DNA of 64,000 nucleotides from Chlorocebus sabaeus (lineage: Eukaryota; Chordata; Mammalia; Primates; Cercopithecidae). Positions within the stretch are counted from its first letter, which is position 1; each line of letters starts with the position of its first letter. The position numbers and the translations under genes are program-made. The stretch is from positions 71,295,236 to 71,359,235 of the forward strand of contig NC_132913.1 of the NCBI RefSeq assembly GCF_047675955.1. Direction: 5' to 3'. Under the pieces are notes generated by a model that saw only the letters and a list, made by a program, of their open reading frames with translations, made no database searches and was not told the origin of the DNA. Of this stretch, positions 11,055-22,105 are shown piece after piece.

Positions 11055-11815
11055 TAACTGTGAGCCTGGAATCAAGAGATTGGGGTTTAATTCTGTGTCT
11101 GTCCCTTAATTTCCTCTGTCTGTCTCCTTCAGTAAATTGTTTAATCCCACTGAGATTCAGGTTCCTCACAGATTAAATATGATAATAACATCTACTCAAA
11201 AGGTTTTTCTAGGGCAAAGATCCTTAGAGCATAGTCTGGGAATCTCTTGCAGATCTCAGAGAAGCTTTGACAGGGTCTGTGAGGTCAAAACTCTTTTCAT
11301 ATTAATACTAAGACATTATTTGCCCCTTTCACTCCTATTATTTCACAAATGTGCTGTAAATTTTTCCAGTGGCTATCTGACACGTAATATCACAGCAGAC
11401 TGAATGTAGAAGCAGCTCTCAGAGCCCATCTGTATTCTATTTAGCCAGAAATTAAAGATATTTGAAAAAAGGTAAAGCATTGTCATTGTTCTACTTCTAA
11501 AAAATATAGTTATTTTTATTAAACTATATGACGTTAAACTGCAATAAAATTGGTATTGTTATTTTGAATGAATTAATAGATACTTTAAACATTTCTCTAT
11601 TTTAATTTCGAATATGGCAAATACTGATGGATATAATTGTCATAAACAAAAGTTTTTTATGGTTCCCAATAATTATTAAGAGTGCAAAGATCCTGAGACA
11701 CTGTTGGAGGGGTTTTGAGAACTGCTGTTTGTTCTATGGATTAAATGAGATATCTCCTAGAATAGTGCCACACAAAATAGGTATTCAATAGACATGTTAA
11801 GAATTACATTGGCTC
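11055..11815 (+). mobile_element. MIR SINE split by a hAT insertion
   Basis: MIR-like sequence at 11055-11203 ('gggtttaattctgtg...ttgtttaatcccactgagattcaggttcctcacagattaaatatg') resumes at 11737-11815 with the matching downstream MIR segment ('ggattaaatgagata...tagtgccacacaaaataggtattcaatag'). The DNA transposon between the halves is listed separately. The two halves fit in order, so this is one MIR interrupted by a later insertion. Confidence 0.72.
11204..11736 (+). mobile_element. hAT-Charlie-like DNA transposon remnant
   Basis: The body resembles a Charlie-group non-autonomous element as I remember it: 'gtctgtgaggtcaaaac' near the left end and 'cctgagac...gttttgagaactgctg' at the right end. 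Imperfect 8-bp flanks, tttttcta (11204-11211) and ttgttcta (11729-11736), fit the 8-bp target duplication of hAT elements. There is no transposase frame. Confidence 0.65.
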
Positions 11816-11869
11816 TGGTAAGATGAGATGCAACTGTATTTTTAGCTTCTTTTCTTTTTATTATCTATT

Positions 11870-12366
11870 TATTTTATAATTTTATCTTTTAATTTAGAAT
11901 CAGTGGGTACAAGTCCAGGTTTGTTGCCTGAGTATATTGAGTGATACTGAGATTTGGGATAAGAAGAATCCCATCACCCAGGTAGTGAGCATAGTGCTGA
12001 GTATAGACACTGGGGACTATCGTTGCCATCTTTATTTCCATTAGTACCCAATGTTTAGCTCCTACTTATAAGTGAGAACATGTGGTATTTGGTTTACTTT
12101 TCCTGCTTGTTTGCTTAGGATAATGGCCTCCAGTTGCATCCATGTTACTGCAAAGGACATGATTTCATTCTTTTTTATGCATGCATAATATGCCGTGATA
12201 TGTATATTTTCTTTATGCAGTCCACCATTGATGGGCACCTGGATTAATTCCATGCCTTTGTTATTGTGAATAGTGCTATGAGGAACATACACGTGCATGT
12301 GTCTTTTTGGTAGAATGATTTATTTTCTCTAGGATATATATCCATAAGGGGATTGCTGGATTGAAC
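11870..12366 (-). mobile_element. Older L1 3' fragment
   Basis: This is antisense L1 3'UTR and ORF2 C-terminus ('gggtacaagtccaggtttgttg...gctcctacttataagtgagaacatg...ggggattgctggattgaa'). It is more diverged than the neighbouring full-length L1 and ends about 25 bp before that element's target-site duplication. Confidence 0.82.
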
Positions 12367-12635
12367 AAAATAATGTTATTATTGCTATATTTCCTGTTCT
12401 TATAATTTTTTAATTTTACTTTTAAGTTCTGAGATACATGTGCTGAATGTGCAGGTCTGTTACACAGGTATGCATGTGCCATAGTGGTTTGCTGCACCTA
12501 TCAACCATTCATCTAGGTTTTAAACCCTGCATAAATTAGGTATTTGTCCTAATGCTGTCCCTCCCCTTGCCTCCCATCCCCTGACAGGCCCCAGTGTGTG
12601 ATGTTCCCCTCCCTGTGTCCATGTGTTCTCATTGT

Positions 12636-15600
12636 TCAGCTCCCACTTATTAGTGTGAACATGCAGTGCTTGGTTTTCTGTTCCTGTGTTAGTTTGCTGA
12701 GAATGATGGTTTCCAGCTTCATCTATATGCCTGCACAGGACATGAACTCATCCTTTTTGATGGCAGCATAGTATTCCATGCTGTATATATGGCACATTTT
12801 CTTTATCCAGTCTGTCATTGATGAGCATTTGGGTTGGTTCCAAGTCTTTACTATTGTAAACAGTGCTGCAATAAACATACCTGTGCATGTGTCTTTATAG
12901 CAGAATGATTTATAATCCTTTGGGTATATACCCAGTAATGGGATTGCTTGGTTAAGTGGCATTTCTGGTTCTAGATCCTTGAGGAATCACCACATTGTCT
13001 TCCACAATGCTTGAACTAATTTACAACCCCACCAACAGTGTAAAAGCAATCATATTCCTCCACATTCTCATCAGCATCTGCTGTTTCCTGACTTTTTAAT
13101 GATCACCATTCTAACAGGCACGAGATGGTATCTCATTGTGGTTTTGATTTTCACATCTCTAATGACCAGTGATGATGAGCTTTTTTCACATGTTTCTTGG
13201 CTGCATAAATGTCTTCTTTTGAGAAGTGTCTGTTCATATCCTTTGCCCACTTTTTGATCGGGTTGTTTCTTTCTTGTAAATTTAAGTTCCTTGTAGATTC
13301 TGGATATTAGATGTTTGTCAGATGGATCAACTGCAAAAATTTTCTTCCATTCTGTAGTTTGCCTTTTCACTCTGATGATAGTTTATTTTGTTCTGCAGAA
13401 ACCTGTTAGTTTAATTAGATCCCATTTGTCAATTTTGGCTTTTGTTGCCATTGCTTTGTGTGTTTTAGTCATGAAGTCTTTGCCCATGCCTATGTCCTGA
13501 ATGGTATTGCCTAGGGTTTCTTCTAGGGTTTTAATCGTTTCTGGTTTTACATTTCAGTCTTTACTCCATCTTGAGTTCATTTTTGTATAAGGTGTCAGGA
13601 AGGGGCCCAGCTTCTGTTTTCTGCATATGGCTAGCCAGTTTTCCCAGCAGCATTAATTAAATGGAGAATCCTTCCTCCATTGCTTGTTTTTTATCAGCTT
13701 TGCTGATCAGATTGTTGTAGATGTGTGGTGTTATTTGTGAGGCCTCTGTTCTGTTCTATTGGCTTATATATCTGTTTGGGTACCAGTACTATGCTGTTTA
13801 GGTTACTGTAGTCTTGTAGTATAGTTTGAAGTCAGGTAGCGTGATACCTCCAGCTTTGTTCTTTTTGGTTAGGACTGTCTTGGCTATATGGGCTTTTGTT
13901 TGATTACAAATGAAATTTAAAGTAGTTTTTTTCTAATTCTGTGAAGGAAGTCAGTGGTACCTTGATAGGAATAGCATTGAATTTATAAATTTCTTTGGAC
14001 AGTATGGTCATTTTTATGATATTGATTCTTCCTACCCATGAGCATGAATTTTTTTTTTTCATTTATTTGTGTCCTCTCTCCTTTCCTTGAGCAGTTTGTA
14101 GTTCTCCTTGAAGAGGTCCTTCACATCCCTTGTAAGTTGTATTCCTAGGTATTTTATTCTCTTTGTAACAATTGTGAATGGGAGTTCACTCATGATTTGG
14201 CTCTCTGCTTGTCTATTATTGGTGTATAGGAATGTTTGTGATTTTTGCACATCGATTTTGTATACTGAGACTTTGCTGAAGTTGCTTATCAGCTTAAGAA
14301 GTTTTTGGGCTGAGGCAAGGGGGTTTTCTAAATATACAATCATGTCACCTGCAAACTGGGACAATTTGACTGTGTTTCTTCCTGTCTGAATACTCTTTAT
14401 TTCTCTCTTGACTGATTTCCCTGGCCAGAATTTACAATACTACGTTGAATAGGAGTGGTGAGAGAGCATCCTTGTCTTGTGCCAGTTTTCAAAGGGAATG
14501 CTTCCAATTTTTGGCCATTCAGTATGATATTGGCTGTGGGTTTTTCATAGATAGCTCTTACTATTTTGAGATATGTTCTATCAGCACCTAGTTTATTGAG
14601 AGTTTTTAGCATGAAGGGCTGTTGAATTTTCTCAAAGGCCTCTTTTGCATTTATTGAGACAATCATGTGTTTTTGGTCATTGGTTCCATTTATTTGATGG
14701 ATTACATTTATTGGTTTTCATATGTTGAACCAGCCTTGCATCCCAGGGATAAAGCCAACTTGTCCGTGGTGGATAAGCTTTTTGATGTGCTGCTGGACTC
14801 AGTTTGTCAGTATTTTATTGAGGATTTTTACAACAATGTTCACCAGGGATATTGGCCTGAAATTTTCTTTTTTTGTTGTGTCTCTGCCAGGTTTTGGAAT
14901 CAGGATGATGCTGGCCTCATGGAATGAGTTAGGAAGGAGTTCCTCTTTTTCTATTGTGTGTAATAGTTTCAGAAGGAATGGTACCAGCTCCTCTTTGTAC
15001 CTCTAGTAGAATTCGGCTGTGAATCCTTCTTGTCCTGGACTGTTTTTGTTTGACAGGCTATTAATAACTGCCTCAGTCTTAGAACTTGTTATTGGTCTAT
15101 TCAGGGATTTGACTCCTTCGTGGTTTAGTCTTGGGATGGTATATGTGTTTAGGAATTTATCCATTTCTTCTAGATTATTTTATTTGCATAGAGTTGTTTA
15201 TAGTATTCTCTGATGGTAGCTTGTATTTCTGTGGGATCAGTGGTGATATCCCCTTTATCATTTTTTATTGTGTCTATTTGATAATTCTTTCTTTTCTTAT
15301 TTATTAGTCTGGCTAGACGTCTAATTATTTTGTTAATCTTTTCAAAATACCCATTCCTGCATTCATTGATTGTTTGAAGCATTTTTTTGGTGTGTCTCTA
15401 TCTCCTTTGGTTCTGCTCTAATATTAGTTATTTGTTGTCTTCTGCTAGCTTTTGGATTTGTTTGCTCTTGCTTCTGTAGTTTAATTGTGATGTTAGGGTG
15501 TTAATTTTAGATCTGCTGTGGGCATTCAGTGCCATAAAATTTCCTCTAAACACTGCTTTAGCTGTGTGCCAGAAATTCTGGTACGTTGTGTCTTTGTTCT

Positions 15601-16433
15601 CATTGGTTTCAAAGTACTTCTTTATTTTGCCTAATTTTGTTATTTACCCAGTAGTCATTCAGGAGCAGGTTGTTCAGTTTCCATGTAGTTGTGCAGTTTT
15701 GAGTGAGTTTCTTAATCCTGAGTTCTAATTTGATCACACTGTGGTCTGAGACAGTGTTTGTAATGATTTTCATTGTTTTGCATTTGCTGAGGAGTGTTTT
15801 ACTTCCAATTATGAGATCGATTTTAGAATAAGTGCTATGTGGCACTGAGAAGAATGTATATCCTGTTGTTTTGGGGTAGAGAGTTATATAGATGTCTACT
15901 AGGTCCACTTGGTCCAGAGCTGGGTTCAAGTCTGGAATATCTTTGTTAAATTTCTCTCTCCTTGATCTGTCTAATATTGACAGTGGGGTGTTAAAGTCTC
16001 CCACTATTATTGTGTGGGAGTGTAAGTCTCTCTGTTGGTCTCTAAGAACTTGTTTTATGAATCTGTGTGCTTCTGTATTGGGTGCATATATATGTAGGAT
16101 AGTTAGCTCTTCTTGTTGCATTGATCCCTTTACCATTATGCAATGCCCTTCTTTGTCTTTTTTGATCTTTGTTGGTTTAAAGTCTGTTTTATCAGAGGCT
16201 AGAATTGGAACTCCTGCTTTTTTTTTTTGCTTTCCATTTGCTTGGTAAATTTTCCTCCATCCCTTTATTTTGAACCTATGTGTGTCTTTGCCCATGAGAT
16301 GAGTCTCCTGAATACAGCACACTGATGGGTCTTGACTCTTTATCTAATTTGTCACTCTGTGTCTTTTAATTGGGGCATTTGGCCCATTTAAATTTAAGGT
16401 TAATATTGTTATGTGTGAATCTGATCCTATCAT
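12636..16433 (-). pseudogene. L1 ORF2 relic (endonuclease-reverse transcriptase)
   Basis: ORF2 normally encodes the endonuclease and reverse transcriptase that carry out target-primed reverse transcription. The start codon is at 16433-16431 and the stop, in the expected place, is at 12638-12636. Codon 30 is an amber TAG (16346-16344), apparently from TGG. The endonuclease part then stays open to 15609 and keeps GDFNTPL and SDHS motifs. Later segments are split among frames (15170-15382, 14397-14666, 14059-14364, 13071-13370, 12723-12962). The reverse-transcriptase catalytic FADD reads FAGD (14347-14349), an Asp-to-Gly change. The product cannot be made intact or work. Confidence 0.93.
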
Positions 16434-16497
16434 CATGATGCTAGCTGGTTATTTTGCAAATTAGTTGATGCAGTTTCTTCATAGTGTCATTGGTCTT

Positions 16498-17518
16498 TAT
16501 ATTTTGGTGTGTTTTTGCAGTGACTGCTACTGCTTTTTCCTTTCCATATTTAGTGCTTCCTTCAGGAGCTCTTGTGAGGCAGCCCTGGTAGTGACAAATC
16601 CCTCAGTATTTGCTTGTCTGGAAAGGATTTTATTTCTCCTTTGCTTATGAAGCTTAGTTTGGCTGGATATGAAATTCTCGGTTAAAAATTCTTTTTTTTT
16701 TAAGAATGTTGAATATTAACCCCCACTCTCTTCTAGCTTGTAGCGTTTCTTCAGAGAGATTCACTATAGTCTGATGGGTTTCCCTTTGTAGGTAACCTGG
16801 CCTTTCTCTCTGAGTGCCCTTAACATTTTTTCCTTCATTTCAACCTTAGAGAATCCGATGATTGTGTCTTGGGGTTGCTTTCCTTGGGAAGTATATTAGT
16901 GGTGTTCTCTGTATTTCCTGAATTTGAATGTTGGCCTTCTCATTAGGTTGGGTAAGTTCTGCTGGATAATATCCTGATGTGTGTTTACCAACTTGATTCC
17001 ATTCTCCCTGTCACATTCAGGGTCCCCAATCCATTTTAGGTTTGATCTTTTTACATAGTCCCATATTTCTTGGAGGCTTTTTTCATACCTTTTCATTATT
17101 TTTTCTCTATCTTATCTTCATGCCTTATTTCAGTAAGTTGATCTTCAGTCTCTGGTTTCCTTTCTTCCACTTGATTGATTCAGCTATTGATATTTGTGTA
17201 TGCTTCACAAAGTTCTCATGCTGTGTTTTTCAGCTCCATCAAGTCATTTATGTTCTTCCGTAAACTGATTATTCTAGTTAGCAGTTCCTGTAACCTTTTG
17301 TCAAAGTTCTTAGCTTCCTTGTATTGCATTAGAACATGCCCCTTTAGCTCAGAGGAGTTTGTTAGTACTCACCTTTTGAAACCTACTTCTATCAATTCAT
17401 CAAACTCATTCTCCGTCCAGTTTTGTGCCCTTGCTGGGGAGGAGTTATGATCATTCAGAGGAGGGGAGGTATTCTGGTTTTTTGAATTTTCAGCATTTTT
17501 GCATTGTTTTTTTCTCAT
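16498..17518 (-). pseudogene. L1 ORF1 relic (RNA-binding chaperone)
   Basis: ORF1 normally makes the trimeric RNA-binding protein of the L1 particle. The start codon is at 17518-17516 and the usual terminal stop is at 16500-16498, giving about 1,021 bp against about 1,017 bp for an intact ORF1. The longest surviving frame, at 16896-17096, shows the C-terminal domain signature 'SLQEIWDYVKR...GDPE'. Elsewhere stops and shifts break the frame, including a TAG a few codons before the normal end. Confidence 0.9.
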
Positions 17519-18842
17519 CCTCATGGATTTGTCTACCTTTGATCTTTGAGACTGGTGACCTTTGGATGGGGATTTTGTGTGGGTGTTGTTGATGTTGATG
17601 TTATTACTTTTTGTTTGTTAGTGTTTCTTCCAACAGCCAGGCCCCTTTTCTGCAGGTCTGCTGTGGTTTGCTGGAAGTTCACTTTGGACTCTGTTTGCCT
17701 GGGTAATACCAGCCGAGGCTACAGGACATCAAAATTGCTGCCTGCTTCTTCCTCTGGAAGCTTCATCCCAGAGGGGCACCCATCTGAATGTCAGTTGGAG
17801 CTCTCCTGTGTGAAGTGTCTGTTGACCCTTGCTGGGAGGTGTCTCCCAGGCAGGAGGCACAGGAGTCAGGGACCCACTTGAGGAGGCAGTCTGTCCTGTA
17901 CCAGAGCTCGAGCACTCTGCTGGGAGAATCTTCCTTGTCAGGATTCACTGCCCTCTTCAGAGTCAGCAGGCAGGAACGTTTAAGTCTGCTGAAGCTACAT
18001 CCACACCCGCCCCTTCCCCCAGGGTCTCTGTCCCAGGAAGATGGGAGTTTTATCTGTAAGTCCCTGACTAGCGATGCTGCCTTTCTTTAAGAGGTGCCCT
18101 GCCCAATGAAGAGGAATCTAGAGAGGCACTCTGGCCACAGCCACTTTGCCACACTGTGGTGAGTTCCGCCCAGTCCAAACTTCGGTCTCCTTAGCACTGT
18201 CAGGGGAAAACCACCTACTCAAGCCTTAGTAATAGTGGACACCCATCCTTGCACCAAGCTTGATCATCCCAGGTTGACTTCAGATTGCTGTGCAGGCAGC
18301 AAGAATTTCAAGCCAGTGGTTTTTGGGTTGCTGAGCTCCGTGGAAGTGGGACCCGCTGAGCGACACCACTTGGCTCCCTTCCTTCATCCCCCTTTCCAGG
18401 GGAGCAAACAATTCTGTCTTGCTGGGGTTCTAGGTACCACTGGGGTATGAAAAAAATACTCTTGCAGCTAGCTTGATGTTTGCTCAAGCAGCCACCCAAT
18501 CTCTGCTTGAAACCCAGGGGCCCTGGTGGTGTAGGCACACGAGGGAATCTCCTTGTTTTTGCAGATTGCAAAAACCATGGGAAAAGCATAGTATCTGGGC
18601 CAGATAGCACAGTTCCTCATGACTTCCCTTGGCTTCCCATACTTCTGGAGGTCCGCTCCTTGCATTTCCTGAGTGAGGCGATGCCCTACCCTGCTTCTGC
18701 TTGCCCTCTGTAGTCTGTACCCACTGGCTAACAAGTCCCAATGAGATGAACTGGGTACCTCAGTTGGAAATGCAGAAATCACCTGCCTTCTGCATTGGTC
18801 TGGCTGGGAGCTGCAGAACAGAGCTGTTCCTATTCGACTATC
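17519..18842 (-). promoter_or_regulatory. L1 5'UTR (internal promoter region)
   Basis: This is the GC-richer 1.3-kb leader of the full-length L1. In intact elements the first bases hold the internal polymerase II promoter, and an antisense promoter lies further in. The sequence ends at 18842 next to the target-site duplication. CpG decay and the age of the element make activity unlikely. The overlapping long frames on both strands (for example plus 17546-17881, minus 18468-18938) are leader shadows. Confidence 0.85.
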
Positions 18843-19009
18843 TCCTGTTCTTTTAATTTTTAAGTGAAACAGTGTAAACATAAAAAGGAGAAAACTGTGT
18901 TGAGTATAGATTGTTCTGTATAAATGTTTTGATAACATTTTATTTTTTTTTTAAAGAAAGAAAAAGTTTAGACATTGCAGGTTCGTTATTTCTTGAGAAT
19001 ACTGGGATA

Positions 19010-19082
19010 TACACATATATATACACACACACACTGGGCATTATATATATATTTCACGTTGTATATATATGTGTATATATAC
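19010..19082. repeat. TA/CA microsatellite cluster
   Basis: Runs of (TA)n, (CA)n and (TATG)n alternate across about 70 bp ('atatatacacacacacac', then 'ttatatatatat', then 'gtatatatatgtgtatatat'). This is simple-sequence DNA that is expected to be variable in length. Confidence 0.85.
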
Positions 19083-19354
19083 AGTTTTTTATGATGTAGT
19101 CAGTTTTATACAGTATTATTTAACTCACATCATTTAACAAATGAGAAACTTTAAAAAGTATTATAGGTTATTCACTTCCATTATTTTCAATTTGTACATT
19201 AGCTAGTATTTCATTAATTCATGTGGTCATCCATATATTTTTCCTTCAAGCAGCGTGTATGTATTGATGATCCACTATTCTAGCTACTGTGAGCGTTTCT
19301 GGGATGCAATGATATTCAAAACTTAATTCTTGCTCTCATCAACATTATAGTTAA

Positions 19355-19470
19355 GCTGAAAACAACCACAAATAAAGCAAATGAGTATGACCAAATGCAA
19401 GCTGTAGATTCTCTAACTTGCTATCAAACTTGAAAATAGGAAACATATTTTTTTTTTTTTTTCAATTACA
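19355..19470 (+). repeat. Diverged direct duplication, copy A
   Basis: The segment 'ctgaaaacaac...aatgagtatgaccaa...gattctctaacttgc...aaaatag' ending in a T-run plus 'caatta' matches 20500-20598 in direct orientation, with about 80 percent identity and small indels. The spacing is about 1.1 kb. I do not recognise the unit as a known repeat. Confidence 0.75.
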
Positions 19471-20499
19471 CTGCTGGAAACCATGAATATCCTGAAGAAA
19501 CTATTATAGAGTATGGAGAATGAGATTAGATGAGGAAGAGCAGATGATGGCCGGCCAGAAAATGATGCGCTTCTGAAAAGCATGAACATGTGAAATAAAA
19601 TTATGACTGCAAAGATGCTGTGTGTTTGCAATAATTAGCCAGGTGTGGCCCTGCTGATAGTGCTTGGCAGAATTATCTATAGAACAGAAATGGAAAGTTT
19701 GCAGAGGATTCTAATTTAAATAGAACAGCTACTCTGTGTAGGGAAAAGTGTAAATGGAGAAAAGTGTAAATAACAGCTGGCAGTAGTTATGTGTCTCAAA
19801 AATCCAATAGTGTTCTGTTTTTGAATATAGGTTAAAGTAGATCTGATATGCCAGTGCTTTTTTTAGGATCTGGAGTCCTAGAAGTCTGTAGAAACAGAGA
19901 CTGGTGTGATTTTGTCCTCTGCAGGATGTAGGCGCTCTTGGTTTACTTATTTGATAAACCTGCTCTGAACTACTGGGAAAACTTTATTATTTCAGAAACA
20001 CTTTATCCATCCAGTGTACACTTATTCCTACATCAATTTTTAAGTCTATCTGTTTTTAAAAGCCTATCCATACACCTGGTAATAAGAAAAGAATGTCTAA
20101 CAACCATGTCTATACCACTGTTAGTGATATTATCACACTACTCTTTCAATATAGACTGATGGTTTACGTGAAAAGCACTTGAAAATTTCATGAATATTCT
20201 TCTTCTACTTACAGTGAACAGCATTCATGGATTAACATGCTTTAGGCTATAAAACAATATGAATTAGTGTGTTCCCAATTTTTCAGAAGGAATATGCAAC
20301 TTTAGATTCTCTATCTTGCATTTTCAGGGATATTTTTGTTTTATAGTATCTGTTATTGCTATAAAATGTGATTCTTAGTGGTAGGTATATATCTGGCTAT
20401 TGTTTAGTAAGCAAGGTTTAAAAAACCTCAAATAATGTAGGAAACATCTTTAATTTTGGTAGTTCTATAATTTAAGAGAACACAATTGGCATCATGAAA

Positions 20500-20598
20500 C
20501 TGAAAACAACAAAAAAGAAAATGAGTATAACCAAGTGTAATCTGCAGATTCTCTAGCTGCTGAACTTAAAAATAGTAGACTTTTTTTTTTCAATTATG
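20500..20598 (+). repeat. Diverged direct duplication, copy B
   Basis: This is the partner of 19355-19470, sharing 'ctgaaaacaac', 'aatgagtata', 'gattctcta' and the T-run followed by 'caattat' in the same order. It is either a local duplication or two copies of an unrecognised repeat with an internal T-run. Confidence 0.75.
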
Positions 20599-20630
20599 CA
20601 TGTTTACCTGTGAAGTTTGTAAAACGCGCC

Positions 20631-20656
20631 TTTTTTTTTTTTTTTTTTTTTTTTTT
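20631..20656. repeat. Poly(T) run
   Basis: This is an uninterrupted run of 26 T. It could be the reversed tail of a retroposed sequence on the minus strand, but I do not recognise the sequence that follows ('gcagattacagcattcc'). Confidence 0.9.
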
Positions 20657-21730
20657 GCAGATTACAGCATTCCTATTAATTCAGAAAACCAAATCAACAA
20701 TCATGCTAGAGTAATAGATTCTCACCATCAGAAGAACAAACACAAGAAATTCAAGTAGCTTAAAAATCCGTATTTTGCTTGATATTATCTATTATTGAGT
20801 ACTTTTGTTGACAGCAAACTCATTAATCTTTAAGACCTCCAATTCTGTTTTTACATGTCTCTACTTGTTGGACTTTACACTCTCAGCTATTGGCATTTTC
20901 TTTCTAACTACAGTGAAGAGTTTTGCCTTTTCTTTCCCTTTTAGTGGTGTGATTTCATCATCTCCCAAAAGGTAGTCCTAACATCCTTGCTCTTTTGATA
21001 ATCACATAATAAAAATCAATTTTTCTTTCTGGTATTTTTGTTGTTTTGTTGACAAAGTTTTAATGTTTAGATTTCTTAATACTTACAATTTTTGTGAATC
21101 TATGCTACTCTTTTTTTAGTGGTCCCTGATTACATGCATGTATTTTTAAAATTTGTCTTTTTTTTTTTTTTTAAAATCAGTGTCTCCTAGAAATCTCTGG
21201 GCAGTGCTATCTACTATATATATTTCTACAGTTTCCACTTCTTTTTATTTCTTCTTAGTGTAAATGGTCATTTTGTATTTAGAATTAGTTATTTTTGTTT
21301 TTCTTTTAGTCTCTTACAATGGAAGCAAACTTAGGAACTTTTTAAAGGAAGGTGTCTTCTAACAGTTGAAGTGTGTAACATTTATCTGCTTACATGGCTG
21401 CTCCTGTTGCCCTCTCATATAAAGGGATTTGCTTCTGTATTCCTATAGAATTTACTAGCCCAAACAACAATTTCCTATGAAAACGTTGTGCCTACTTGTA
21501 GGAAAATAAAAATATTGTAACATGTATTTTATAATTATGACCCAATTTAGCTTTGATTCTCCAACACACTGTACTTAATTTATTTTCCTGCCTTTTAAAG
21601 AGCCACCAAATTGTATCTCATGACTGGTTACTCAGGAATGCTACATTGCAAGATGCAAAATAACCTTTGCTAATAAGCTTTGAATGCAATTATTTTCTAC
21701 CTTAAAATCATAGTAAAAATATCAAGTAAA

Positions 21731-22105
21731 GGCCGGGTGTGGTGGCTCATGCGTGTAATCCCAGCACTTTGGGAAGCTGAGGTGGGCGGATCATGAGGTC
21801 AGGAGATCAAGACCATCCTGGCTAACATGGTGAAACTCCATCTCTACTAAAAAAATACAATACAAAACAAAACAAAACAAAAGACAAAAAAACAAATATA
21901 GCTGGGCCTGGTGACGGGCACCTGTAGTCCCAGCTACTTGGGGGAGGCTGAGGCAGGAGAATGGCGTGAACCCAGGAGGCAGAGCTTGCATTGAGCCAAG
22001 ATCGAGCCGCCACTGCACTCCAGCCTGGGCAACAGAGCGAGACTCTGTCTTAAAAAATAAAATAAAATAAAATAAAAATGTTAAAAAATAAATAAATAAA
22101 TAAAG
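21731..22105 (+). mobile_element. AluY-type SINE with expanded linker and tail
   Basis: This is a full-length sense Alu of Y type ('gaggtcaggagatcaagaccatcctggctaac'). The middle A-rich linker has grown to a (CAAAA)n run at 21861-21883. The 3' tail is a compound (AAAAT)n and (AAAT)n microsatellite reaching about 22105. Confidence 0.92.

Larger units (their letters stand above)
12411..18842 (-). mobile_element. Essentially full-length L1 (L1PA lineage)
   Basis: This 6.43-kb LINE-1 lies on the minus strand: 3'UTR 12411-12635, ORF2 relic 12636-16433, a 64-bp inter-ORF spacer, ORF1 relic 16498-17518 and 5'UTR 17519-18842. A 19-bp target-site duplication with one mismatch, tcctgttcttataattttt (12392-12410) and tcctgttcttttaattttt (18843-18861), fixes both ends. 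The 5' end begins within about ten bases of the usual L1 start ('cgaataggaacagc' on the minus strand). A long 5'UTR of 1.3 kb and many stops and frameshifts place it among older L1PA-like copies, not young active L1s. It is a dead element. Confidence 0.95.
18862..21730. other. Unassigned AT-rich DNA with local repeats
   Basis: I recognise no gene. The stretch holds a TA/CA microsatellite cluster, a diverged direct duplication (19355-19470 and 20500-20598) and a 26-base T run, each listed separately. Confidence 0.55.

Noticed and set aside
15892..16248. 118-codon plus-strand frame
   Set aside because: It is the antisense shadow of the L1 endonuclease sequence on the minus strand, which is the true source of the open frame.
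18468..18938. 156-codon minus-strand frame
   Set aside because: It reads through the L1 5'UTR and its junction with flanking DNA. L1 leaders have no such protein, and overlapping frames exist on the other strand.
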